Source of the DNA: Brumimicrobium sp. | GTDB taxonomy: Bacteria > Bacteroidota > Bacteroidia > Flavobacteriales_D > Crocinitomicaceae | Assembly (NCBI GenBank): GCA_023957385.1 | Contig: JAMLGZ010000001.1 | Coordinates: 434,001 to 498,000, forward strand | DNA length: 64,000 bases | Reading direction: 5' to 3' | In this document: piece by piece, positions 7,501-15,008 of the stretch | Numbering within the stretch: position 1 is the first letter of the stretch | Layout: every line of letters begins with the position of its first letter | Notes under the pieces: model-generated | Seen by the model: only the letters and a program-made list of their open reading frames with translations | Databases searched by the model: none | Told to the model about the DNA's origin: nothing | Program-made: the position numbers and the translations under genes

Positions 7501-9979
7501 GCGTTCCATTTGCATCTATCGCACCTTGTAAGTCGCTGGTGGCATTTGCCCAACTGTCTCCGTTTCCATTTCCGGTGGCGGTTGGTTTTACATAGATAAC
7601 ACCATTAGCATTAGCTTGAAGGAAATTGCTTTCATAAGGTCCTAAGTCGATGATTCCACCATTTCCAAATAGGTGCACACGAGCATTGCCTGCTAAGTCG
7701 GTAGAAGATGCAGAGAGCCCGGGGAACAAAGCATTGCTTCCCGCATCAATGGCTGGAGCACCAACTTTAAGTGTTAAATCGCCATTACTTGGGTCTGTAA
7801 ACATTGTGGAAGGAGAAACGGATGTGGTGTTGGCATATAATTGTGAAAATTGTTGGGTTGTTGTACCTCCTGTTGAGTTAGAGATTAACCCGTAAATGAT
7901 GGAATTATTCACTTTTACTGTTGCACCATCAATCGATTTAATGGCAGGGACACAACCTGCAGGGGCACTACTCGGAGTGAAAACAGAAACATTATTAAGT
8001 GTAGTAATACCCGTGCCACCACCATTATTAGTTGCAGAAATTGTGTATAATGTAGCATTTGCTGTAGCATAAAACAAAGCATTCGTCAGTGTCGGCGAGC
8101 AGCCATTTAAGGTTGCAAGAGCAGAACCAAAATTTGTATTTGTTGCCGTGTTTCCTTTAAAGATAACATTTGTGATGGATGGATTCGAATTATTCTTAAC
8201 CAACATTCCACCTCCACCGTCATTCGTTGTATTTGAAAGAAATTGAATATTTGTCATTACAGGGGAGGAGTTAGTTAAACCCATTCCACCACCACCATTG
8301 GTTGCTGTATTCTCTCTAATAACAATATTGCGAAGTGTTGGGGAAGCATATTCTAAGGAAATTCCACCTCCATAGCCTACAATGGAACGATTTCCATTAG
8401 CTACTGTAAAACCATCTAAAATGGCTGTCGCATACATGGGGTTACCAGAAGTATATTCATTGCGAATCACCGAAATTTGATTTTGTCCGTTTAATACGGA
8501 TCTATTTACGGTAGCAGAAGGCAAAATTCGATTGTGAATAAGCGAAGTGATTCCATTGTCAGGGTCAAAACCACCGTAAATTTCTAGATTGTTACGCATA
8601 ACGAAACTACCTGGGAACGGTGCATTAAAATTACCTATGGCAACAAATACTTTTGTTCCATTTGGGGCATCTATTGCTCCTTGTAAGTTGGCAGTAGCGT
8701 TTGCCCAACTATCTCCCGTACCTGTCCCGGTTGATGTTGGTTTAACATACGTAATCCCGTTACCATCTGGAAGAATACAAAATTCGTATGCACCACAGTC
8801 AATAGTTCCTCCATTGTTAAATTGGAAAACGCGAGGATTACCTGCAAGATCTTTCGTGTTAGCAGTTAGTCCAGGATATTCTGTATTACTTCCTGTATTG
8901 ATAGCAGGAGAGTTGTAACGCAAAGCATAATTACTATTTGCATAATCTACAAATACAGCTGTTGGAGGAACTGTTGTTAAATTGCCATATTGCAGACTGT
9001 ACTGAACATTCGGAGAACCTGGATTAGGTTGTGAACCATCATAAAGAATAGAGTTTCGTACATTTATGTTACCACTCATATCTACTGTAACTGCAGGTAT
9101 TAAGGCACTTGTTAATGTATTAATGTTTAATATAGTTACATTGTATAAATGAGTTATACCACCACCTATCGAATAAACAGCACTTGTAGCAGAAGTGTTT
9201 TCGACCATCAAAGAATTAATGAGTGTTGGAGAAGAATTATTACTATACATAAGATAGTTGGCATTTCCTTTAAAAACTACATTGGTTAAAATCGGCGCAC
9301 TTGTATTCACATTGTGGAAAGTACCTTGATTAGCGGCACACGAATTATTTAAGAGAAGTACATCAAAAAATTCAGGTGAAGCATTGTCGTTATACACTGC
9401 TCCTCCTGCACTTCCATTGGCATTATTGTTACGAATCACTATGTTTCTGAAAGTTGGAGACGCATTCCTGTTGTAAATCCCAGCACCGTTATTACCCGAA
9501 TTTGTAAGCCCGTTTTTAATCGTAACTCCATCTAAAATAGCTGAGGTTGTTAAAGCAGGAATAAGATTGAAATCATTATTAATGACTCTATGTGTTCCTT
9601 GTCCGCTCCAAACTGTTCCTTCTGTTGTTGAAGTAGGTAAAATTCTATTTTGTGATAAATTCACAATTCCATTATCTGGATCAAATCCGCCATACATTTC
9701 TACATTATTTCTCATCGTAAATCCGGTCATAGGTGCATTATATGTACCAACCGACATGAAAACTTTGTTTCCTGAGCCTGCATAGAACATAATTCCGGAA
9801 ATATCATTGGTTGCATTTGCCCAACTATTTCCCGAACCATCTCCCGAAGGCGTAGGTTTTACATAAAAGATGCCATTTGCGTCAGGCGTTTGTGCTATTG
9901 CTGAAGAACAAAATAACACGACAATCCATGTCTTTATCAATTTGCTCAACAAGACATGCTTATTCAATCTTTTCATCAT
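4010..9979 (-). CDS. Giant secreted beta-helix adhesin-like protein, T9SS substrate (1,989 aa)
   Basis: A signal peptide (WIVVLFCSSAIAQ, cut after about residue 30) is followed by five similar units of roughly 300-385 residues beginning near residues 36, 411, 796, 1170 and 1484. Each opens with YVKP..(T/S)G.G.G.SWANA and KVFVA.GNY, continues with VEIYGGFDPDNGI, then many short N-rich turns typical of right-handed parallel beta-helices, and ends SPA(I/V)N(T/A)GSN...DL.GN.R...DLGAYE. The ends resemble 'choice-of-anchor Q' domains. Residues ~1785-1840 are a Ser/Thr repeat, and the last 80 are a type A T9SS sorting domain (WNIYPNPVQDKLF). Export to the cell surface or medium is expected; ligand unknown. 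Units 4 and 5 are the most alike, indicating recent internal duplication. The gene is monocistronic with its own terminator. Confidence 0.88.
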   Translation of the reverse strand: MMKRLNKHVLLSKLIKTWIVVLFCSSAIAQTPDANGIFYVKPTPSGDGSGNSWANATNDISGIMFYAGSGNKVFMSVGTYNAPMTGFTMRNNVEMYGGFDPDNGIVNLSQNRILPTSTTEGTVWSGQGTHRVINNDFNLIPALTTSAILDGVTIKNGLTNSGNNGAGIYNRNASPTFRNIVIRNNNANGSAGGAVYNDNASPEFFDVLLLNNSCAANQGTFHNVNTSAPILTNVVFKGNANYLMYSNNSSPTLINSLMVENTSATSAVYSIGGGITHLYNVTILNINTLTSALIPAVTVDMSGNINVRNSILYDGSQPNPGSPNVQYSLQYGNLTTVPPTAVFVDYANSNYALRYNSPAINTGSNTEYPGLTANTKDLAGNPRVFQFNNGGTIDCGAYEFCILPDGNGITYVKPTSTGTGTGDSWANATANLQGAIDAPNGTKVFVAIGNFNAPFPGSFVMRNNLEIYGGFDPDNGITSLIHNRILPSATVNRSVLNGQNQISVIRNEYTSGNPMYATAILDGFTVANGNRSIVGYGGGISLEYASPTLRNIVIRENTATNGGGGMGLTNSSPVMTNIQFLSNTTNDGGGGMLVKNNSNPSITNVIFKGNTATNTNFGSALATLNGCSPTLTNALFYATANATLYTISATNNGGGTGITTLNNVSVFTPSSAPAGCVPAIKSIDGATVKVNNSIIYGLISNSTGGTTTQQFSQLYANTTSVSPSTMFTDPSNGDLTLKVGAPAIDAGSNALFPGLSASSTDLAGNARVHLFGNGGIIDLGPYESNFLQANANGVIYVKPTATGNGNGDSWANATSDLQGAIDANGTQKVFVATGNYIAPTTGFRMKNNVEIYGGFQPINGNEDLSSPRYFGTILNGNNANRVVNNDFLNTTALNNTAILDNVSIYQGKVTDEMGAGMFNQNASPTLINVSFTGNNAEGTTGAGGAMANVNNSSPSITGGLTTVNTATYRGGAIYNEAGSNPTFNTITFYNNSCTNGSTLYSNGSSTTITNAKIYGNFGTNLLQLAGSSDQITLNNVTVANNTQINVGAPVNVFALTSGSTGTINNSIVFGAMTGSGSFTSFYSFIEGNITTTNGNINTTGYSINNIFNNASAGNYTLKGTSPTVNAGSNSLFPGLNGNSKDLEGNPRVIGSSIDMGAIEFVFTPSVSNIAYVKTNPTGLGNGSSWANAMADLQGAIDAPGTQQVFVAIGNYDVPSPNSFVMKDGVEIYGGFDPDNGITELTHNRILPGIGGQGSVLDGKNERPIIWNFNNGVTNSAKLDGFTLTNATGPSNRGCIFNFNASPTLTNLLIKENAITGIYGTNSSSLLTNVSITNNTGEGVHFDGIGNAVLSNVTIAENTSNALYASNTDAQADFSVLVKNSIIFGTVVNPLSQASAQYSLIENDAIPNNISANGASATDIFTDITSGDFTLKGTSPAVNTGSNVLFVGLNTNSKDLAGNARLNGTAIDLGAYEFFITHDQNGISYVKTVATGKGDGSSWANATENLQEAINATGTQKVFVAIGNYDVPSPNSFVMKDAVEIYGGFDPDNGIADLTDNRIMPGIGGQGSILNGKNERPIVWNVNNGVSASAKLDGFELTNAAGTSDQGCIVNKNTSPTLSNLLISNNSVSGIYNENNSSTITNVAITQNTGVGAYFMGEGNATMTNVTIAGNNSAMYAENAYPLANFSVTVNNGIIYGGISNQFDQLSAHYSLVENDALPNSISAIGITESQVFTDATNGNYTLNGTSPAIDAGSNALFTGLNTNSRDLSGHSRQYGVAIDLGAYEAACSSTIGVDVQTACASFTWIDGITYSESNTTATFTIIGGATSGCDSIVTLNLTIPNIDKTVSVAGNVLTANQNGATYQWIDCNNNNEPIAGAINQVFEPTQTGDYAVIITKGSCSEQSDCIHVETLGMDEVMTNKWNIYPNPVQDKLFIASDVTSTITLYDVTGKIILSTIIHSGVETLDVNSLTPGVYVIKSNLGNVSKFVKK

Positions 9980-10005
9980 ACAGTTTTGTTTTTTTAAATT
10001 CAGAA

Positions 10006-10013
10006 CAAATGTA
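10006..10013 (-). promoter_or_regulatory. Bacteroidota -7 box of the adhesin gene
   Basis: The minus strand reads TACATTTG, matching TAnnTTTG, 26 bases before the adhesin ATG. A convincing -33 box at standard spacing is not visible, which would suit an activator-dependent promoter. Confidence 0.5.
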
Positions 10014-10044
10014 GATGCAGCGAATATTTTCTTGTCTCAATCAG

Positions 10045-10066
10045 GCGTAACAAAAGCGTAACAAAA
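10045..10066. promoter_or_regulatory. Perfect 11-bp tandem repeat upstream of the adhesin promoter
   Basis: GCGTAACAAAA occurs twice head to tail (10045-10055 and 10056-10066), about 32 bases upstream of the -7 box. A period of one helical turn is typical of direct-repeat sites for OmpR-family response regulators. The binding protein is not known. Confidence 0.4.
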
Positions 10067-10251
10067 ATATTATATAACGAATTTAATAATGTAATATATT
10101 GCTAAACAATATTTTATAAATAACAAATAAATATTGAAATTATCCATTTCGCATTTAAAAGAACTAATAAATCCTTGAATAAGTTAACCTACTAATTCGT
10201 TAAAATTGAATGTCGATTCCAACTTTACAATTCTAAATAGGCAAGGATTAG

Positions 10252-11190
10252 CTAAATCTTATCGATTAATGATTGTGGAGTATCATCGATATTGCCATTC
10301 ATTTTCTTTCGCACTCTATTCCATGTTACTCGAATTGCGCTATTAGAGATACCTAATGTGTAAGCCATTTCCTTGTGTGATAAATTTAATAGACTCAGCA
10401 TAAGATAGCGACACTCAGCTTCAGTAATAGTGGGGAATTTATCCTTTAGTTTTGTAATAAAATTCGGATAAATCTTTTCAAAGCTATATTTAAATGAGAT
10501 CCAGTCGTCATCCGTTAGTATTTTAGTAGATTTCAAATTGGAAATAGTTTCTTGAGAGGGATGATTATCGTTTTGTTCGTAAGATTGAAAATTTTTAAAT
10601 TGATTTTGTAATTTCTCATTAATAGCTATTTGATCCTCAATTCTTATGATAAACTGATTGATTTTAAATTGTGCTTCTTTTAAATCATTTTCTATTCTTA
10701 ATTTCTCAATAATGATTTGTTGTTTCTTTCTCTTATTAATCAGATGCCGAAGTAAAATAAATATAGTAAGTAAAATGATGATTATTATTAATAAATAAAG
10801 TTGATTGATTCGTTTCTGATTTTGAAGTCCAAACTGGGTCTCTTTCAGTAATTGATTGTGCCTGTCAATTTTTTGTTGTGCTTTTAATAACTGAATTACA
10901 TTAAATTCATCTTGTTTGTGATTGATTGCAAAAGTTGTTGAGTCTATATAAATTGATGCTAATTCTCTATCTCCAAATTGTGCTTGCCATTTACTCATAA
11001 TTGGAAACCACTCAGTTAGACGTTCGGATTGTTTAGATAAGGTAATAAACTTTCGGGATTCGTTTAAATGTATATTAGCAATTTCAGCATTTCTTTTGAT
11101 TAAGAATATGTCGCTTAGAAGAATGCCAGCCCCAGCAGCCGTACCATAATCATGTATCTGTTTTGACTGTTCTAAATCAAATTCCAGCAA
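10252..11190 (-). CDS. TPR/LuxR-type regulator, C-terminal part (frame broken upstream)
   Basis: This frame carries the second half of a Bacteroidota regulator: the end of a TPR region, one membrane span (LYLLIIIIILLTIFILL, near residue 135), a long coiled coil (residues 155-230), and a C-terminal LuxR-like helix-turn-helix (LSHKEMAYTLGISNSAIRVTW). The coding pattern continues upstream of the first ATG to about 11335 (QGNYAKSNNYFYQILRTPYQ), joining the N-terminal part at 11330-12001 if one A of a six-A run is removed. The intact protein would be about 582 residues, normal for this family. Such proteins are inner-membrane-anchored transcriptional regulators with a sensory TPR portion. Alone, this piece lacks the signal peptide and TPRs. 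Confidence 0.7.
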   Translation of the reverse strand: MLEFDLEQSKQIHDYGTAAGAGILLSDIFLIKRNAEIANIHLNESRKFITLSKQSERLTEWFPIMSKWQAQFGDRELASIYIDSTTFAINHKQDEFNVIQLLKAQQKIDRHNQLLKETQFGLQNQKRINQLYLLIIIIILLTIFILLRHLINKRKKQQIIIEKLRIENDLKEAQFKINQFIIRIEDQIAINEKLQNQFKNFQSYEQNDNHPSQETISNLKSTKILTDDDWISFKYSFEKIYPNFITKLKDKFPTITEAECRYLMLSLLNLSHKEMAYTLGISNSAIRVTWNRVRKKMNGNIDDTPQSLIDKI

Positions 11191-11329
11191 AGGTACAGCA
11201 CTATCATATTTTTGTTGAAGATAAAAATTTGCCCCTAAATTTCCCTTAGCGATATGTTCCCATTCATTTAATGATTTCTGGTATGGAGTACGTAGGATTT
11301 GATAAAAATAGTTATTTGATTTGGCATAA

Positions 11330-12001
11330 TTACCTTGTTTTTTGGTAACACAATCCTAAGGTATTGCGTGCTGCATTCATGAACATGATATTTGAATCAT
11401 CTTCAGGTAATTCAAGTATCCGGTTTAAGTAATATTCGGCTTGTTTATAATCTCTAAAAACATAATAAGATTGTCCTATCATATTTAAATCTCTATGTTT
11501 TTCGGGATAATCCGTATAAGATATTGTTCCGATTTCCTTACCTAATAAGATATATTGCTCAAATGCTAACTCATAATTTCTTATTTTTGACCAATAGTAG
11601 TCAGCCAATACACGAATTGCTCTAATTCTTATTGGTTTTAATTGATATGTATTAGCTTCATTTATGATTTTGATTAAAGATGAAACACAGTCACTTGAGC
11701 ACTTATCTCTATATTCGATAGTATAATAAATTGAGAATAGATTTATTTCTAATTCTAAGGATTTATCATTATTAGATTTAGCAAATTGTTTTATTTTATT
11801 AATATTTTGATTAATCTTAGAGGTATCTTTTATGGCAATTAGATTTGTATACATATTTTGTAAGTTATGTATATTCTCGGCATAAGATTTATGTAATAGA
11901 TGCTGATATTGCCCATTTGAATATAGTGTAATAAGAAGGCAAAAGAAGGTAAAGCAGAGTTGTTTTTTTGAATGGTAAAGTATCGACATATCCCAACTCA
12001 T
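11330..12001 (-). CDS. TPR/LuxR-type regulator, N-terminal part (ends at a frameshift)
   Basis: It starts with a signal peptide or anchor (LCFTFFCLLITLYSNGQ; the ATG five codons in, beginning MSILYHSKKQ, is an alternative start), followed by helical TPR-like repeats such as YELAFEQYILLGKEIG and YKQAEYYLNRILEL. The frame ends at TAA straight after NTLGLCYQKTR. At the CAA-AAA-ACA codons, deleting one A restores an open TPR sequence that runs into the next gene. This is a one-base frameshift in a homopolymer: a recent inactivating mutation, a sequencing error, or less likely recoding. Together with 10252-11190 it would form one regulator gene. Confidence 0.7.
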   Translation of the reverse strand: MSWDMSILYHSKKQLCFTFFCLLITLYSNGQYQHLLHKSYAENIHNLQNMYTNLIAIKDTSKINQNINKIKQFAKSNNDKSLELEINLFSIYYTIEYRDKCSSDCVSSLIKIINEANTYQLKPIRIRAIRVLADYYWSKIRNYELAFEQYILLGKEIGTISYTDYPEKHRDLNMIGQSYYVFRDYKQAEYYLNRILELPEDDSNIMFMNAARNTLGLCYQKTR

Positions 12002-12227
12002 GTTAATAGTGTTATTAAACTATCTAAAATAAAATAATTCATATATTAGGACAAATTTATAAAATTAAGCCATTGCAATATAAAAAATCTTATAAATCGC
12101 AGCAACCCTATTTATAAGTAGTTCTCGGGGTGGTAACGCCCTTTCCTTAAAAGTATGAATTAAGGTTTCAAAATAAATAAACAATTATTTTGTCACTATT
12201 TAGAGATAGAGTTTAAACTACTAAGTC

Positions 12228-12235
12228 TATCTTTG
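12228..12235 (+). promoter_or_regulatory. -7 box immediately before the radical SAM start
   Basis: TATCTTTG matches TAnnTTTG exactly and ends 6 bases before the ATG at 12242. Transcription should begin at or next to the ATG, giving a leaderless or nearly leaderless message. It also rules out the in-frame TTG at 12233 as start, since that codon lies inside the promoter. Confidence 0.6.
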
Positions 12236-12241
12236 CCTTTC

Positions 12242-13255
12242 ATGTGGCGAGATAATCTCAATATCATTTCTAAGTTAAACTTTCATAGATTCCGAAATCT
12301 TGGTCTGTTGTATTACTCCTACTTTTTGGCTAAACATTTTAAGAAGACGAATGCTATTGGTTTACCATACGCTGCAAGCATTGAGCCTACAACGGCTTGT
12401 AATTTAGCTTGCCCAGAATGTCCAAGCGGATTAAAACAATTTACACGCCCCACGGGGAAATTGTCTTTAGAATTACATGAGAGAATGTTAGATGAATTGG
12501 GAAAGCAATTATTTTATATCAATTATTATTTTCAAGGTGAACCATTCTTACATCCCCAGTTTTTAGAGTTGATTAAAGCGGCTAAGAAGCATAAAATATA
12601 TACAGCTACTTCTACCAATGCACATTTTATTACCCCCCAGAAAGCAACAGAAATTGTGACTTCGGGTTTGGACCGCCTAATTATTTCTATTGATGGAGTA
12701 ACCCAAGGTATTTATGAACAATACCGTAGAAATGGAACGTTGAGTAAAGTTTTGGAGGGAGCTAAAAATATGGTTGAAGCAAAGCACAAGCTAAAAAGCT
12801 ATACGCCACATCTTATTTTTCAATTCTTGGTTGTTGGGGCTAATGAACATCAAGTAGATGATGTGTTCAAACTCGGTAAAGAAATGGGTATCGATGAAGT
12901 GAGGTTAAAAACAGCGCAATTTTATGACTATGGGCATGGTAATCCACTCATGCCTAAAAATGAAAAGTACGCACGTTATAAACGCATGAAAGATGGTACC
13001 TATAAAATTAAGAATCCCCTAAATAATGAGTGTTGGCGTATGTGGTCTTCAACAGTGCTAACTTGGGACGGAAAGGTGGTGCCTTGCTGTTTTGATAAAG
13101 ATGCCAAACATGTGTTAGGTGATGTGTCCAAGACTCCTTTTAAAAAATTATGGCAACATCGTGCTTATCAAAACTTTAGAAGGCTCGTTTTTACAGATAG
13201 AGCAAATATTGATATTTGTAAGAATTGTTCTGAGGGAGGGAAAGTGTGGATGTAA
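12242..13255 (+). CDS. Radical SAM/SPASM-domain enzyme of unknown substrate
   Basis: A 337-residue enzyme. Residues ~45-60 contain the radical SAM cluster motif CNLACPEC (CxxxCxxC) in the context SIEPTTACNLACPECPSG. The middle is the usual partial TIM barrel (DRLIISIDGVTQGIYEQYR). The C-terminus has cysteines of a SPASM-type auxiliary cluster: CWRMWSS, VVPCCFDKD and ICKNC. The family reductively cleaves S-adenosylmethionine and often modifies peptides or makes cofactors, but no precursor peptide or partner gene is adjacent, so the substrate cannot be inferred. I chose the ATG at 12242 because a -7 box covers the upstream TTG. It stands alone between the split regulator and a secreted protein. 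Confidence 0.85.
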   Translation: MWRDNLNIISKLNFHRFRNLGLLYYSYFLAKHFKKTNAIGLPYAASIEPTTACNLACPECPSGLKQFTRPTGKLSLELHERMLDELGKQLFYINYYFQGEPFLHPQFLELIKAAKKHKIYTATSTNAHFITPQKATEIVTSGLDRLIISIDGVTQGIYEQYRRNGTLSKVLEGAKNMVEAKHKLKSYTPHLIFQFLVVGANEHQVDDVFKLGKEMGIDEVRLKTAQFYDYGHGNPLMPKNEKYARYKRMKDGTYKIKNPLNNECWRMWSSTVLTWDGKVVPCCFDKDAKHVLGDVSKTPFKKLWQHRAYQNFRRLVFTDRANIDICKNCSEGGKVWM

Positions 13256-13342
13256 ATTAATTTGAAATATCTAAATTTATTAGCTACATGCTGTAGTTAG
13301 AATTATTTACCTTATCTTTATATTTAAAATTAAATATTAAAT

Positions 13343-14914
13343 ATGCTTATGAGACTATTTTCTACCTTATTTATGATCCTTTCTGCAGGATTTTTATTTT
13401 CTCAGGTTTGTACTATTGATTATGGTAATAACGCTCCGGGTACTTATCCTGGAACATTGCCGAATGGTTTTGTCGGACAATCCTATGGACAAGATCTAAC
13501 ACTCGTTTTTCCAGCCGATACCAATGGTGTAGATTTCACTTCTTTTAGGTTAACTTCCATTGAATTGCCTTTAGGATTATCATGGTATTGTCTAGATGAA
13601 TCAAATGGTTGTGAAGTGAACCCGCAACAAGATCCTTTTACTTGTGTACGCGTATATGGTACGCCTGCTCAAAATGGAACTTATACTGTAAATGTAATTT
13701 CCCACGCTGAGCTATCTGATGGAAATGTCATGGAGTATTCCTTTCAAGTAGGATTGGATATTAATGAACCAACAGGTATGTCATCAGGACTGAATCCGTT
13801 GTTTAGCTATACCCCTTCACAAGGGTGTGAAACAGCTACTGTTAATTTTACAATTTTAAATCCATTAAATATTCCAGCTATACCGGGGCAAACAGCAGGT
13901 ATAACACATTCTTGGGATTTTGGTAATGGGAATACTTCAAGTAGTGCAACTCCTCCAACTCAGCAGTATTTAGCTCCTGGAAACTATACCGTTATTTATA
14001 ATCAAACGATTGATACAGTTGGTTTTTATTTAAAGAAAGTTGTACTAAACAGTGTTGCTTGTTCAGATGCAGTAGGTTTTGGAAATCCAGATATTTATAT
14101 TGAGATTTTAGATGGTAGTAATAATAAGGTATATAGTACTGAATCTACCCCAACAGATGCAGATTTACCTATCACATTTAATATGAATCTATTGATGAAT
14201 AATCCTCCATACAAGATAAATGTTTTGGATGATGACTCTGATAACTGGTGGGGTACAGCAGATGATAATTGTGTAGATAATGCAGAAAATGATTATCCTG
14301 TACCAATCTATTTACCAAGCGTAAGTTCAGTGGGAGCTGTTACTCAAACTGGAAATGCTGGTGGACTTAGTTTTACTTATAATATTAATAAATATGTGGA
14401 GGACAAAGGTGCTACTGCTACAATAAAAGTATATGCGAATCCTGCTGCTCCTATTATTGATGATTCTAATGCACCAACTAGTATTAGCACGGATGATTTA
14501 GGATATGTTTACCATTGGAATACAGATGGAGTAAGAGTATTTAAGTACAGAGGTACTGAAATTAATCCTCATGAAACTGGAAATTATACCGTTACAGCAG
14601 TTGATAATCATGGATGTTATTCTACTTCTGATTATGTATTTTTGGATTACACTGGGTTGGCAGAAGAAAATATAAATACATTTACTATGTATCCTAACCC
14701 AACTGATGCTATGGTGAACATTCAATTTTCTGAAGTAGTGAATCAAGGTGTAATTTATGTGGTTGATTTATCTGGTAGAATTGTAATGCAAGAAAATATT
14801 CAGGCAGCAAGTAATATTTCCCTAGATGTTACGACTTTGAGAAGTGGTATGTACAATGTGATACTTACCGATTCAAATGGAAAGGCTTCTTTTGAAAAAT
14901 TGATTATTCAGTAG
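13343..14914 (+). CDS. Secreted protein with PKD-like domain and T9SS type A sorting domain
   Basis: A 523-residue protein with signal peptide LFSTLFMILSAGFLFSQ. The first ~150 residues are a beta-rich domain (GFVGQSYGQDLTLVFP ... GTYTVNV) of the putative-Ig type. A PKD-like segment follows (ITHSWDFGNGNTSS ... APGNYTVIY), then a domain with an acidic stretch (NVLDDDSDNWWGTADDN) that could bind calcium. The last ~75 residues are a type A sorting domain (FTMYPNPTDAMVNIQF ... SGMYNVILTDSNG). Surface or extracellular location is expected. No catalytic motif is visible. The start could be ATG 13343 or 13349. Confidence 0.82.
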   Translation: MLMRLFSTLFMILSAGFLFSQVCTIDYGNNAPGTYPGTLPNGFVGQSYGQDLTLVFPADTNGVDFTSFRLTSIELPLGLSWYCLDESNGCEVNPQQDPFTCVRVYGTPAQNGTYTVNVISHAELSDGNVMEYSFQVGLDINEPTGMSSGLNPLFSYTPSQGCETATVNFTILNPLNIPAIPGQTAGITHSWDFGNGNTSSSATPPTQQYLAPGNYTVIYNQTIDTVGFYLKKVVLNSVACSDAVGFGNPDIYIEILDGSNNKVYSTESTPTDADLPITFNMNLLMNNPPYKINVLDDDSDNWWGTADDNCVDNAENDYPVPIYLPSVSSVGAVTQTGNAGGLSFTYNINKYVEDKGATATIKVYANPAAPIIDDSNAPTSISTDDLGYVYHWNTDGVRVFKYRGTEINPHETGNYTVTAVDNHGCYSTSDYVFLDYTGLAEENINTFTMYPNPTDAMVNIQFSEVVNQGVIYVVDLSGRIVMQENIQAASNISLDVTTLRSGMYNVILTDSNGKASFEKLIIQ

Positions 14915-14933
14915 TAAATTATATACATTCTTT

Positions 14934-14976
14934 ATAGGGATTAGCTTTGTTAAAAAAGGTTAATCCCTATTTTTTT
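14934..14976 (+). terminator. Rho-independent terminator
   Basis: A perfect 10-bp stem, ATAGGGATTA (14934-14943) with TAATCCCTAT (14961-14970), is followed by six T. It ends the secreted-protein transcript 20 bases after its stop and insulates the kinase operon downstream. Confidence 0.88.
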
Positions 14977-15008
14977 GCTTTCAATACTTGTAATTTAGAT
15001 TATTATAC

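Noticed and set aside
11330..11345. Programmed -1 frameshift at AAAAAAC
   Set aside because: The heptamer is in the wrong codon phase and the required shift is +1 (or -2); mutation or sequencing error is more likely.
12116..12150. GC-richer patch between the split regulator and the radical SAM gene as an RNA gene
   Set aside because: Only a 3-bp GGG/CCC pairing is present and no cloverleaf or known RNA motif can be drawn.
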